Shown here: positions 11,405-24,442 of the stretch, one piece after another
Position numbering within the stretch: the first letter of the stretch is position 1
Layout: every line of letters starts with the position of its first letter
Origin: Camarhynchus parvulus
Taxonomy: Eukaryota; Chordata; Aves; Passeriformes; Thraupidae
Direction: 5' to 3'
Assembly (NCBI RefSeq): GCF_901933205.1
Contig: NC_044572.1
Location: 91,230,965 to 91,294,964, forward strand
DNA: 64,000 nucleotides
Program-made: the position numbers and the translations under genes
The notes under the pieces: model-generated
Databases searched by the model: none
What the model was told of the DNA's origin: nothing
Seen by the model: only the letters and a program-made list of their open reading frames with translations

Positions 11405-14400
11405 CTGAGAAAAATAATGTAATAAAAACAAATTTGTATCAAATCCTCAAGTCACTATAAAGCTTAGTTAAGAAAAAGGTAAAAAAAACCCCACTGCTGA
11501 CAAACGAAAAACCTAAACTCAAACAAAACAGAATAAAATGAACAGACTTTCAGAAATAGTCACATATTTGTGTTGTAGCCATTATAGTTTAAATGTAAGA
11601 GAGAAACATGAGACTTGATTTTTGAACTATGAAGTCTGGCATGTACTTTATTCCCAATAGTGGTCCAATGCAATACCCTGTATTGTCATTTTTGGGGGGC
11701 ATCTATAAATCAGAATGACTTACAAATACAAAATTTCTGTTAACAGAAATCACTAGAGCTTTTCCCTAAATAAAGAAAGCAGCAGTAACTGGTCTGACAG
11801 CTATGATATTAACTTCATAATGAAGTGGTTGAATATTTCCAAAAAAGCTTATAATAACTCAGTTGAGATGCTGCATTTGAGTGACAGGTCAGTCAGAAAG
11901 AGTAAAGTGAGCACAGGCTGATGATGATGAGCACTTGTCCATCTGCATTAAAAGACAAGCTAAATCAATGCTGACAATTTCATCACACATCATATTGTTT
12001 TACAGAAATCAAGTGAAAATTCTTCACTTGGGTTTTATTTAACCAAAATTTCATCCGAGAATGTATAGCAGAATCAGAAGCTAGTCTACTATCAGCTGCT
12101 ATAAACAAGCTCACACACAACTCCTTCATAAAAACAGACCAAAATATTTTGAGATTAAAATCACAACACTTTTGGAGGATGGGTAAACTTTATATTCACT
12201 CCACAGACAGGAAAACAAAGACAAATACAGTATATTGCCACTAAAGCCAACCAGTCCGTTCATATACTTATTCCTGTCGGCACATGCAGCTCACAGAGTA
12301 TCTTAATGATTTGCTATTTCAAGCAATACTATAAAACCACTCTGATTTTACAGGTGAAAACCTCCAGTACCTCATATGTCAGAGAAGCAATCAATTTTGC
12401 TGCTTGTTACTTTTGCACAGTTGTCTTGAATCACTTTAGAATAAATGAAAAGGTAGGTAAACCCTCCTGATTGCAGTAGATTATTTTTAATGAAAACACC
12501 AACAGTTACAGAATGAAGCTGTGATACAGTTGGGCTCTGTAGCTCTTTAAAACCTGAGACATGGAGGACTAGGCAAGCCCTCTTTTGTGAAATGGCACTT
12601 TGAGACTTTATATGTACAGAAATATCAGAAATGAGAGAAAATAGTAAATTGGGTCCAAAAATATGAAGAATTATGTGAGCATTTTCCCTTTCTAGGGGCC
12701 TTAGGGTATACAGGAAGGTTTCTCTTTCTTGTCAGCCATTAAGAGAATGCTGGATACAGAACATCACATTATTCTGTCCCTTCCTACAACAAAAAAAGAC
12801 CAAAAAAAAACCCAAAAGAAACAAACAGAAAAAAAGTAAATTGATGTTCACTGGAAGAAGCTTCTTTGGAATAAAATCCTAGTAGAAAAACCTTAGGAGT
12901 ACCGAGCCTGAAAAAAAAGACTCCTGAACTTTCAGGACAGACAACTAGAAAAATTGTTAACTAACTAACTCCATAATGAGGACAGGGTCTAGCTAAATTA
13001 TCTAGGAGAATAAGGCTTGAGGGAGTTAAAAAAAAATTGTATTGGGTGCAACAGTAAAGAAATAAGTGCAAAGGTGGATCTCACTTGGCCATTAATGTAA
13101 AGATTAAAACTCATTTCTTGGGGTCAAGAACTGTCATTACTGCTGTACTTTCATTTAGCAGAGATGTAACTGGTAAGACTTTTACCTATGCAAAATGAAA
13201 AGGTAAGAGGAGCAGCAATGCCCTTAAAATGCAATCACATGCAATCCATCACATCTAAGAAAAGTTGTGGCAGCATCCTGGCACTGCTTTAAATCTCCTA
13301 TTGTTAACCTATATAGTAACATCTCATTCTCTTTAAGACCAACATAGAACATTACCTTCAACTTAAAACTATAACCCTGAAAATTAATAATGATTTACTA
13401 AGCAGAAATTCCCAAAGAGCATATGCCACCTCATCATGTTCACAAAATAGTCTGGAGGTCTTGGCACATCTTCCGCCTTTATTCTACATTGATTAGACAA
13501 TCCATTTTTCCAACAGACAAAACTTCTCTCAAATACAATCAATTTCAAAATGCAATAAATTTTGCTTCTTGGACAGAACCAAGTGACAATTACTATTTCT
13601 TTGGAAAGTTGATCCTATGACGCTTAAAATGCTTCACAATTTCTCTGTTAAAATTCAATATCCCTACATATATACAAATTTGAGAACACCCTTCCCTCTT
13701 TTTTGTTTTAATAAACATAATCAAATTACATGTATACTGCCACTGGAGTTGCAGTAACTCGCTCCAGTGAACATCTGATTCTGATTCTTATATTGGCATT
13801 CTTTGTCTGCAATGTCCCAAAGGATCATTGGGATGAAGCCAGTTAAAAGGGTAGAGAGACTGTTTGAAGATTCTTTTATCCAGTGGTTATTTTTTCCTCC
13901 TGAATTGAAATAGGAGGTAAATTTTTTAAATCATATTATTTTTGGGTCTGTTATTTTAGGGCTTGTGTTTCTCTGCATTTAGACTATTTATATTAAATCA
14001 TGTTTTAACTTGTTTTGCATGGATACAGTTTTTGTAAATACAAATAAAAATTCACATATGCAAGGTTACAATTTACAGAGTGTCTGAGTCTCAGGGTAAC
14101 AATATAAACAGAGAAGAACTCTATACAAATAAAACTCCTTGTCAGATCTGATTAGATTATCATAGCGTGTCTGATGAAGAGCTTATACTAGAAGTGTCAA
14201 CTCTGCCATTTTTTGTTGTTTACTTGTGCTGGCATTATCAGACTATCTGCATTTTCTTTGTGGGAATCTTCTTAAACCCCTTATTTAGTTTGTGAGGGGT
14301 AGCTTAATAAAAACTAGATAATATAATCATAAATCCACTTAACCAGGCAGACACGAACTACAGAACATCACAGTAGGCTGAAAGTGAGCATGTGACTCAT

Positions 14401-14949
14401 GATGCCACCATCAACCACTCTGCATTGTGGAGCAGCTCAGCTCCACCAGGCACCCTGATAACCCCATGTGACCATCTTACATATGGACAAAACAAGAGCA
14501 CTAGCTTAAATCTCTATATTAAATATTAGTCAAGTTATCTCTTCAGATAAAAAATGAACTCCGATATTTTCTTTCTGCACTCCCATAGACTGTGTTGCTT
14601 TCATGCTGGGTTGTCCATACCCCACATCAGATACCACTGTTCCAGAGCATCTGGGTTTTTTTTAACCTATGATCAAAGCTGCATATGCAAGAACAATCTC
14701 AATATACTCTAATTGAAATCATCAGCATATATAACCTGTTGAAGCAATGCATTGTACAATGTTTTGGAGAATCTGAAGCTAAAATAAGCAGTCTACAAAG
14801 AAACTTCAAATCCTGGTTGAGCAGAAACTCTTGTTACTCTAAGAGATTAATTATCATACTGCCAGGCTGGAATTAAATAAAAATTAGAGACAAAGATTAA
14901 ACAGTACAGTGAATTAATGACTAAGTGACTTCAGCACTGTCCAGTTTAC
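11405..14949 (-). other. INVS intron 6
   Basis: This is an AT-rich intron of about 3.5 kb between exons 6 and 7. I read it for CR1 tails, LTR ends, tRNA boxes and ankyrin-like coding sequence and recognise none. Short poly-A tracts near 12785-12840 are the only notable composition. Confidence 0.55.
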
Positions 14950-15130
14950 CAAGTAAGGCTGCCCAGTGGAGGGGAGTTCGAAACAAGTTGTCATAAGATG
15001 TCACATTGCAGCCTTCATAGGAGGTCAGGACATCCACAACTGCTACATTCCCATCTGCAACAGCAAAATGAAGAGGAGTTCGTCCTTCATAGTCTTGCCA
15101 GTTCAGCAGAGATTCTGTAGGTGCAGCTTC
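14950..15130 (-). CDS. INVS: INVS coding exon 6 (residues 206-266, ankyrin repeats)
   Basis: The exon is 181 nt, phase 0 to phase 1. The acceptor is TTTTAAAG before GAAGCTGCA and the donor is CTTG before GTAAAC. It encodes EAAPTESLLNWQDYEGRTPL, HFAVADGNVAVVDVLTSYEG and TSYDNLFRTPLHWAALLG. The GRTPLHFAV and RTPLHWAA ankyrin signatures are intact, and the DNLFRTPLHWAALLG segment matches inversin. Confidence 0.96.
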
Positions 15131-16809
15131 CTTTAAAAAAGATAAAAGAAAGAACAAAATTTTAAGAATATTTAAATTTTAAAGAAAACCTATACAATCT
15201 TTACAGGTGTTTTTTCAGAGAGATACACTGTCCTTGTTCAGTAGAATGTAGCTCTAAAACCAAATGCTTTTGCTACAGTATAGGCTACTTTCAAGTATTT
15301 CTTATGGAATACTTTTTTATACTTAATTACTGTACAAGACCAGATTTCTGGTACCTACCCCATAGTTTTACCAGTCTGCTGTGCATGTGGTAAACAGATC
15401 TTTAAAAGATTAACTCTGGCTCTTATGAAAATAACTAGAAATTCCTACATGATTTACAAGTTGAAAACAACATCTCTATCTTCAGATTTTCTCCAACAGC
15501 ACTTTCCTTTTTGCACAAGTTAATTTTATGACTTTCATTATAGTATTTTTCTAGTGTTTTATACCCCTAAAGTATTTCCAAAGGAGATGGCTACATCTCT
15601 AGCTGATGGGATAGAAGTGAGAGAGTACTTCCAATAATGCATCTACTTCTAATGGGCCTAACTTTGAATTTAAAAAGTCTATTTAAGTTTCATGATTAGT
15701 CACTTGATCATGTAACACAGGCATTAATAAATATAACTTGACTTTTCATCACCTTTTCTTAAATAATATGCTAAATTCCTTCCACATAAGCTCCCTAGCT
15801 GTACAGTTTTGTATTGTGAAAATTTCATCTCTCAAATGTTTTTCTATACACATTTCTCTTCCTTTCTTTTTCAGGCAGAAGAGCAGAACAGGTACAAATG
15901 AACATTATCTTAGCATCTGAGAGATGCTCAAACGGCAAATATCATAAACACCCATGAAACACAAACTTTAAACATCACTTTTCTGAAAAAAAAGAGGTAT
16001 TACTAAAAAAAGTGGTAAACAATAACACAGTAGAAACTCAGGATGCAGGACACTAAATATCTAGAGTAGAAGCAGATTGTCAAAACAAGAGTTTAAGTAA
16101 ACCAGAGGGAGTGAATCTGCTTTTATATCTCCAAGAATTCAGAATAAATCAGTGAAATCATGGGAACACTGTGCAGAATTAAAAGGGAATGCAGTCCTGA
16201 GATTTTTCACTTCCAACACTAGAGGGGATTTTAACCCATAATAAGTGGGAAAAGCAATCCTCCTGAAAATACAGAGTCACACTATATATCATAATACATT
16301 TATGAAAGAAGAGCAAGGAGTTGTGGTAAGTGCAGCTTGTTAACTGTTAAACCAAGTTCCTGACTAAACTAACTGCAATCTTTCCTTTTGACTCCACTGG
16401 GTACACAAATTGTAGAATCACTTGCATTTCCATTACTTGATGTGTGGCAACTATTACACAGAAAACAAATATCTAACATTGAGAACAATAAATCAAAAAG
16501 AAGAAAGGAAATTCCAGAATTATGGTTTCTACGCAAATACTAATTGACCAAAGTTGTACAATCTATATTTTCTATGTAATGGATAAATAAACTCTCAAAA
16601 CCCTCCAAACATTAAGAGTCATGTTTCACTATATTTTCTAAGTGCAATCTGGCCAAGTTAATACAGCAGTAGGAACTTCAACTCTGCAACGCCGTGATTC
16701 TTTGCTTCTTACTGCTTGCTTTATTACAGTGCCAAGTTAAGCCTCCTAATATTTGGTTAATGTAAGTTTTCTAGATCTAAGGAGCTACATACTTTGCACA
16801 CTGTACGTA

Positions 16810-18240
16810 AATCACAGAATGGTTGGTGTTGGAAAGGATCTCTGGAGATCATCTAATCCAACCCCCTACTACAGCAGGTTCAACCACAGCAGATTGCACA
16901 GAATTAAGTCCAGGCGGGTTTCAAATATCTCCTGAGAAGAAGACTCCACAACCTCTCTAGGCAGCTTGTTCCAATGCTCAGTCACTTTTCATCTCAGTAA
17001 AGATGCTTTCCTTCATATCCAAATGGGAATTCCATGTTTCAGTTTGTACCCATTGCCCCTTATCCTGTTGCTGAGCACCACTGAAAACTGTCTGGCTCCA
17101 TCTTCTTGACATCCACACTTAAGGTACTTCTCATTGATAAGATCCCCTCTCAGTCTTCTCTAGGTTGACTGGTCCCAGCTCTCTCAGCCTTTCCTCATAA
17201 AAGAGATGCTCCAGACCCCTTCCTCATCTTCATAGCACTTAGCTGGATCCTCCCCACTAATTCCTGGTCTTTCTTGAACTGGGGAGCCCAGAACTGGACA
17301 CAGCATTTCAGATGCTGCCTCACTAGGCTTGACCCCTAGGTTGATCCTCACTAAGTTGATAGATCACCTTCCTCAACCTGCTGGGAATGCTCCTCCTAAT
17401 GCATCCCAGGGCATCAATGGCCTTCTTGGCCTGCAGGGCACACTGCTGCCTCATGGACAGCCTGTTGTGCCCCAGGAGCCCCAGGTCCTTCTACTGGTGC
17501 ACAGAGTGGTTCCTCCCCCCGTGCAAGACTCTCTATTTGCCCCTGTTGAGCTTAGATAAGACTCCTCTCTGCCCAACTCTCTTCCCAGCCCATACAGCAT
17601 AGTGGTGTACCAGCCACTCCTCCCAATTTTTTATCATCAGTAAAGCTGCTGAGGGTACAGTCATTCCCTTCATCCAGGTTATTAACAAATAAATGGAAAA
17701 AGAGGGGCCCAGTACTGACCTCTGGGGAACACTTCTAGGTACAGGTCTGTAACCAGACTCTGTGCCACTGATCACAACCCTCTGAGCTCTGGCATTCAGC
17801 CAGTCCTCAACCCACGCGCTGCCCACTCAGAGAACCCACCCTCCTTGAGATCACCTATGACAATGTCGTGGGAGACAGTGTCAAAAGCCTTGCTGAAGTC
17901 AAGGTAGACAATACCCACTGATCTTCCCTCATCTACCCTGCCAGTCCTGCCATCACAAAAGCTCTCTTACTGGCCAAGCACTATTTCCGCTTGGTGAATC
18001 CATGTTGACTACTAACAACCTTATTTTCCTTCACATGCTTAGAGATGACATCCAGGAGGAGCTGTTCCATCACCTTTCCAGGGATTGAGGCGATACCTGC
18101 AGTTTCCTGGGCTGTCCTTCTGGCCCTTTCTCAAGATATCGGAGTGACAATGGCTTTCCTCCAGTCCTCAGGCACCTTTCCTGTTCTCCATGCCTTTTCA
18201 GAGATGATGGACAGTAACTGAGCAATAAGATCTGCCAATG
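16810..18240 (-). mobile_element. CR1 LINE fragment, about 1.4 kb
   Basis: The plus strand starts ATCACAGAATGGTTGGTGTT, then GGAGATCATCTAATCCAACC. It continues through the recognisable reverse complement of the CR1 3' UTR and the end of ORF2, with phrases such as CCCATTGCCCCTTATCCTGT, GGTTGACTGGTCCCAGCTCT and GCCTGCAGGGCACACTGCTG. The element is 5' truncated within the reverse-transcriptase region. Stop codons and frameshifts break the coding remnant. It lies in INVS intron 5, in the same direction as the gene. The right boundary is approximate. Confidence 0.92.
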
Positions 18241-18635
18241 CTAATTAAATGCTAATTAACCTGCCCATCTCAGACAAAAAACTTCATCAGTTTTAGATTA
18301 GGTATCAGTACTGTCAGCCATGCTTTGTTAGCATCAAAAATTAACATACTTAAAACATACTGGAGTTCACTAATATATGTAATCACCAGTATAATAACAA
18401 ATAATCTATTAAAAACATAAAAATTGATAAATATGACTCTCAACTAAAAATGCAAACTTAACATTGTTACATGCACAAACCACAATAATCAAAGCCTACA
18501 TAACAATTCTTTTGACAAGCATTCAAAAGCATTTACCTGAACCACTACAGTGAAAGCCTGTATGTTCCCTAACTTAAATAATACTGAAGAGAAAGCTAAC
18601 TGATAATATGCTTACTTTTTGTCTATTCATAGAGC

Positions 18636-18650
18636 TCAGCAGGGGGAGCA
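18636..18650 (+). promoter_or_regulatory. CTCF-like core motif
   Basis: TCAGCAGGGGGAGCA differs from the vertebrate CTCF core (CCAGCAGGGGGCGCT-like) mainly at the first base and at the C after the G-run. It stands in otherwise AT-rich intron. This is a weak, motif-only call. Confidence 0.25.
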
Positions 18651-20649
18651 TAGAGCCTACTGCAAAAATTCATTTTATGAGGATCACTTTTAAGAATGGC
18701 TAAACATGAATTATGATAGACACAGAAGTTATTACTGAAATTCTAAGTCCACCAGAGGAAATGTGTTTGAACAAAATGGACGAACAAGAAAACAAATCAC
18801 TCATAATTTGCTGATGTAATCCTGACAGCTAATTTTCAAGCCTTCCAGAAGCACAACAACATCCTAAATAAATGAATCCTAAAACTCCTGGCTTAAAGTC
18901 ATTGATGTTGCCAAGAAATATACCCATACTCAAAAGTGTTATTTATGCAAAATGGTACAGATTCTCCAATGACAAAGCCACTATTTATATTCTAATATAA
19001 AAGTATTCATGTGTTTTGAATTTTTTGGCCACGTAAATTAAAATTTTCTAAGTCTGTTTCTGCCTATATTCATGAGTATAATTTCTTTAGATTTTAAGTG
19101 GGTTTGGTTAGCTATAATTAAACTGTCATACTCTATTAATATTTTAAGCACAATACAGAGAAGAAACAGAAGCTAAGCAATTTTTCTGTGGCAATTAGAA
19201 CAATGGAACTGTAGGCAATAATGGAAAGTGTGGTATAAACAAATGTCATGCCTCTTACCATGAAGAATAAATAAAGAGAAGAGATACAAAATAGACAGAG
19301 AGTACTAAGCAGTTGATCCCATCATAATAATGGAACCTTATGCTGTTCTTTTCTCCTTAAATCTTCCCAACGCTTTTCACGTAACCAAGCACAATCTGGA
19401 AAGGTGGAAAAGGAAGTTGACCATGAGAGGATCTCTAGATTAGAGTCTCTCTCTGCTTCACATGTTTACTTTCTACATATGTTGAGTTCAGTTTTGGCTG
19501 TATTTCATGGATTTCAGTATCAGATATAACCAATTTGTGCCCAGCTGTCACCCCTGCACACCCAATCTACTTTCTCAGCATTCAGCACAGCTCTTTTCAT
19601 AATTGTTTATTTTGACAATACAAATGGACTATGTATTATACAAATATCAAACAGAAAGATGATCCTTAATTTTAAGAATTTATAAATAGAAGAAAATATT
19701 TGGCCACACCCAGAGGGCAGAGTACAGAAAAACAAGACAGTATTTTTCAGTACCATAGACTGTGGTCTCAATAAAGCCAGCAGCTAAACTCTTGTCAAGT
19801 TTTTGTAAAGCAGCACTGGAGAATTCAAAGTGAGACACTAGAGAAAAAATAATTTTCTTGGGAATTCTTCCACAGCGTTAAAGATAACAAGACAGAAACA
19901 ACAGCAGTGTTGTTTTTCATAACTTGGCCAGCAGGCACCAAAGGTGGCCTGGAAGCAGACACTGATACCTCACTGCTGTCTGGGCAATGGCACAGTGCTT
20001 AGAGAAAGCAAAGAGAAATGGTTTGGTTGAATGTGATTAAAAATGGAGAAGCAACAGTGACACAGACACTTGCCTTTTATACTGCTATCATCACAAGACG
20101 GTGTTTTTGCAAACTTAAAAATGCAATTATATGTTAAGACACAAGATTACAGAAATTTTCACTCTATGGGTACATCCATTAGAAACACAACTAATGTGAA
20201 AAACTGTAAAGTTCGAAGACCTAGAGAGGAATGAGGATCAAACATGATGCTTAGACAATAGCCTTGGAACTGGGTAATATGGCAAAAAGCAGCTAAGAAA
20301 GGAGGGGAAGACTGTGAGCTCTGCTGTGTCTGTGCTGTGAAGCTCTGTCACTTCAAGACAAGTGAGAAAAACACTTCAATTTGGAGAGTTCTTACTACAG
20401 GATTAAACTCAGGGCACTACAAAATGTATTTAGGGGACAAAAGGTATTTATACTCAACAGAAAATTCAGCCAACAGATTGATTACCTAATAACAACATTC
20501 CTCCATCATCAACTTTACAGCATAGCTAAATTACTTTTCCATTTAAACTTGTTATTAACTTACTCTGTTATTAAGCACATATAGATGTAACTAATTGCAA
20601 TTTAAACAATTAAGCTGATGCATAAAAAAGCCTAGATGAAATCAAGAAT

Positions 20650-22425
20650 ACACTCTTTTCAGCCCAGCCAAAGTGCCTCTACACCTCTGCACCCAGCATG
20701 AGCAACAAACAGGAGGAGTTGGAAGCCTCCAGAAGAAAGCCACGACCCAGTTGCCACTACTGAAACTTGGTGGGATTAATCCATGACTGCTGTGCAGCTA
20801 CAGGCTGCTCAGAAGGGACAGGACAGGAAGGAGGGTCAAAGGGGTTGCTCTCTACAATAGATGCATAGAGTGCAATGTGCTGTGCCTGAAGAACAGCCCT
20901 GAGCAGGTAGGAAGGCTGTAGGCAGGAATCAGAGACCGAGGCAATAAAGGGAACCCCATGGTAGTGTCTCCTACAGGCTGCCTGACCAAGGGGAGCCTCC
21001 TGACAAAGCCTTCTTGCTCCAGCTGCAGGAGGCATTGTGCTGGAGGCTCTTGTCCTGCTGGGGAACTTCAACCACCTTGTCATTTGCAGAGAAGCAGCAT
21101 GGTGAGCTATAGGGAACCCAGGAGATGCCTGGGATGAGTGGAGGATAACTTCTCAAGACAGGTGATAGACAGCCCTAACAGAGGAAATGTGTCACTGGAC
21201 CTGGTGGTCACCAAGCCCTGCCTGACCAACCCAGTGGCCTTCTATGATGGAGTGACTACATCAGTGGAATGGCTATGGATATTGCTGTTCTGGACTGCTG
21301 CAAAGCCTTTGATGCAGTCCCCCACAATGTCCTTGCCTACAAATTGGAGAGATTTGATGGGTGGACTGTTTGAAGGATAAGGAATTGGTTGGACAGTTGC
21401 ACCCAGAGCAGCAGTCACTGTCTCAATGTCTCAATGGAAAACAATTATGTCCTTCAGGAGGCTGTGCTGGGACCAGTGAGATTTAATGTATTCATTAATG
21501 ACACAGGTGAAGGGACTGAATGTACCCTCAGCAAGTCTGCAGATGGCACCAAGCTGGGTGGTGCAGCTGACAAGCCTGAGGGATGGGATACCATCCAGAG
21601 GAACCTGGCCAAGCTCAAGAAGTAGAAGTTGGCCCATGGGAAACTCATGAAGTTCAATGAAGCTGAGTGGAAGGTGCTGTACCTGGGTCAGGGCAAGCCC
21701 AGCACTAACACAAGCTGAGGGATGAGCAGACCAAGAGCAGCTCTGCCAGGAAGGGATTGGGGGTGCAGGGTAAAGGATGAGAGGCTGGACATGAGCCTGT
21801 AATGTGTGCCTGTGATCCAGAACGCCAAACGTGTCCTGGGCTGCACCAAAAGCAGTGTGGTCAGCAGGTTGAGGGTGAGGATTCTGCTCCTCTGTTCTGC
21901 TCTTCTGAGACTCCACTTAGAGTACTTCAGTACTTCATCCAGCTCTGGGGTCCCCAGCACAGGGAAGATATCAACCTGTTGGAGCGAGTCCAGAGTAGCC
22001 ACCAAGATCATGAGAGGATGGAGCACCTCTCCTACGCAGAAAGGCTGAGAGAGTTCTCACATGCAGAAGAGAAGGCTCCAGAAAGACCTTACAGCAGCCT
22101 TCCAGTACCTAAAGGGGGCCTACAAGAAAGATGGAAAAGGACTATTTACAAGGGCATGGACTGACAGGACAAGGGGGAATGATTTTAAACTGAGAGTAGG
22201 TTTAGACTGGATATTAGGAAGAAATTCTACAGTGAGGGTGGCGAGGTACTTTAACAGGTTGCCCAGAGAAGCAGTGGATTCCCCATTCCTGGAAGAGTTC
22301 AAAGGGCTGGACAGGGCCCTGAGCCACCTGATGTACTTGAAGATGTCCCTGCCCATGGCAGGGTGGTTAAAATAGATGACCTTAAAAAGTTTCCTACCAA
22401 CTCAAACTGTTCTCTGATTCTTTTA
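20650..22425 (+). mobile_element. CR1 LINE, internally deleted, with endonuclease and RT remnants
   Basis: The element reads 5' to 3' on the plus strand. The left part carries translated remnants of the CR1 apurinic endonuclease (near 20770-21080, including GGGGAACTTCAACCACC for a GNFNH-like motif). The middle, around 21300-21620, resembles the reverse-transcriptase stretch (FDAVPHN-like and [16 protein letters not shown]). The right part is the CR1 3' UTR, ending near TTCTCTGATTCTTTT at 22425. At about 1.8 kb it is far shorter than a full CR1 (roughly 4.5 kb), so large internal deletions separate the blocks. All frames are broken. Its orientation is opposite to INVS. Confidence 0.88.
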
Positions 22426-22577
22426 ATTGTCAGATTTAAAAAAAAACTATAAACAAAAACAAAGCAAAAAAGTCCACCAAAAATCCTGGAAATGATCATG
22501 ATTCCAGATTACCTAAAGAGAATCTTTGAAAACACTTTCAGTAAAGAGACAAATATTTTTGATATTTTGTAGTACAT

Positions 22578-23110
22578 CTGTCTGAGATGGAGTTAATTTT
22601 CCTTGCAGCAGCTGGACTTTGTGATTAAAACTGTTGATAAACACCCATGTTTTGGCTGTTGTGGAATAGCATGGATTCCTCTTTTTCATGTCCTGCTCCC
22701 CTGCTTACGCCAGTGAATAGGCTGAGGGTGGGCAAGAAACCGGGACAGGACACAGCTGGGACCTTTGACACAAACTGACCCAAGCAATACATCATACATA
22801 TAATATCATACTAAGCAAAAAACCTCAGGGACAGGGGGAGGGCAGGAAGGATGTTCATGGCTATACCATTTGCTTCCCAAAGCATGATTAAGCATGCTGA
22901 AGCTTTTTTTTCCATTTTGCTGGAAGTGGCTGACATCTGCCTGCTGATGGGAAGAGTGAATAAACTTCCTTTTCTTAATGTAGCTCTTGTTTCTATACTG
23001 GGCTGGCACTACCTTCATCCACAAGACTTCTTGCCTTCCTTCTACTTTCTCTGCCTTGAAAGAGGGCTGGTGAGTGAGTGGCTGTGTGAGTGTGAGGCTC
23101 TTGTCTGAGC
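22578..23110 (+). mobile_element. Degraded avian endogenous-retrovirus LTR
   Basis: The segment from GAGATGGAGTTAATTTTCC through ATGTTTTGGCTGTTG, GGACACAGCTGGGAC, TGACCCAAGCAATACATCAT and GCTGGAAGTGGCTGACATCTGCCTG to AGCACAGCACACC follows the order of a common avian LTR family that I recognise by its phrases but cannot name with certainty. No gag, pol or env sequence follows, so it is a solo or partial LTR. Many substitutions suggest age. It begins about 150 bp after the end of the preceding CR1. Boundaries are approximate. Confidence 0.6.
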
Positions 23111-23577
23111 ACAGCACACCAGAACTTAAAAAATATTTGTCTTTGGACTACCTAATGTTTGAAAATGTCTGTAGTTAAATACAAAGATCCATATGTATTT
23201 TGCAGCAAGTTTACTTCTCCAGGCAGATAAGCAGATACAAATTCAAAGTTTGTGACAAAATTTTGTTTGTAACAAATTGTTTCACAGCTGGATACAAATT
23301 ACAAATACATTGAATAAGTAGCAGTAATACAGAAATACAATCTCTTTGATGCTGGAAACTTCTCTAAAACTATTTTTATAGTAAAAAAAAGTATCAGTAT
23401 CTGTAAGATTGTTAATGTGATTTGAAAAAAAGCAAAGAAATTTTTCATTTTCATATTTAAGTTCTCAGCTTGCCACCTAATCAGGCAGACAGACATACAA
23501 GTCCTTGTAGTTAAAGTACAATCATCGTGTGTCTACTTCTGAAAGACCTTTGAAAGACAAAGATACAGGAAGATTGT

Positions 23578-23617
23578 TCCAATGTGACAGAAAATTTAAA
23601 TCTTCTGTCACATTGGA
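23578..23617. repeat. Perfect 15-bp inverted repeat (hairpin, 10-nt loop)
   Basis: The left arm, 23578-23592, reads TCCAATGTGACAGAA. The right arm, 23603-23617, reads TTCTGTCACATTGGA, its exact reverse complement. They are separated by AATTTAAATC. On either strand an RNA would fold into a perfect 15-bp stem. It lies in INVS intron 5, about 0.5 kb from the LTR fragment. Confidence 0.9.
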
Positions 23618-24274
23618 GACTTCTGCATCTTTCCATGTTAGCGAAGCTCAGAAATTTTCACAAAATAAAAAAACAAGGTAAAAATCAAGCTGAGCATATG
23701 ATTTCATTGTACCCATTATAACTGTCATTGCAGAGGATAAACTCAAATATGGCAGAAAGTATGCTATCAAGGAAAGAGTACTGAATTCATACACAAAATC
23801 ACATAGAAAATCTCTCAGCAAACTGATTGTGGGCTGGCTGATCAAATATTTCCCAGAATTCTAACCTGAAAAACCAAATTAAACTAAAATTTTCAGTACA
23901 GGTAACTAGATATAAACTTTCAAATAATGAAGGAAAGACACATAACAAAGAAATCAGCGCGCAAAATGCAACTGAAATGAGCAATATGACTGTCCATTTT
24001 ATCCATGAAAACTTTCAAGTCTTTCTTCCTCCCCTTACAAGACTTCAAGCAAAGACATTCACCCATAGAACTCAAAACAAACTCTTTTCGAGACAGCAAA
24101 AATATTTAGGATTATTTCTTACAAAGTTCTGGATGTTAGGAAAAGCAAATTATTTCATTCTCAAAGAGTCAGTGGACCAAAATGAGAAATCTTCAGAGAA
24201 TAAAAAAATACTTCTATCAGAGGAAAGTACTAAGGACAGAAGGCGTTATATACGTACATTGCAGATTTTCTTAC

Positions 24275-24442
24275 CAGAATACATTTCACTGTGTGGATTG
24301 CACTAGGGTCCTTGTTGTTAGCTGCCCAGTGAAGTGGGATTTTTCCTTCAATATCAGGAATTCCAATATTTGAATCATGTTTGATGAGAAGTTTCACGTG
24401 TTCTGGGTTATTGTAGTAGGCACTCCAATGCAATGCAGTTTG
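24275..24442 (-). CDS. INVS: INVS coding exon 5 (residues 150-205, ankyrin repeats)
   Basis: The exon is 168 nt, phase 0 at both ends. The acceptor is TATTGCAG before CAAACTGCA and the donor is ATTCTG before GTAAGA. It encodes QTALHWSAYYNNPEHVKLLI and KHDSNIGIPDIEGKIPLHWA, followed by ANNKDPSAIHTVKCIL. These match inversin ankyrin repeats with conservative changes only (for example IEG for human VEG). Confidence 0.96.

Larger units (their letters stand above)
15131..24274 (-). other. INVS intron 5, transposon-rich
   Basis: This is an intron of about 9.1 kb. It carries a 1.4-kb CR1 (about 16810-18240, minus), a 1.8-kb rearranged CR1 (about 20650-22425, plus) and a degraded LTR (about 22578-23110, plus). 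It also holds a perfect hairpin at 23578-23617 and a CTCF-like motif at 18636-18650. The stretches 15131-16809, 18241-20649 and 23618-24274 are AT-rich, and I recognise nothing else in them. Confidence 0.65.

Noticed and set aside
17329..17826. Open frames including a minus-strand segment with GTESGYRPVPRSVPQRSVLGP
   Set aside because: This is the decayed CR1 reverse-transcriptase end (a QGSVLGP-like motif), part of the element at 16810-18240.
21389..22375. Cluster of short open frames on both strands
   Set aside because: They are broken reverse-transcriptase and 3' UTR sequence of the CR1 element at 20650-22425, not a host gene.
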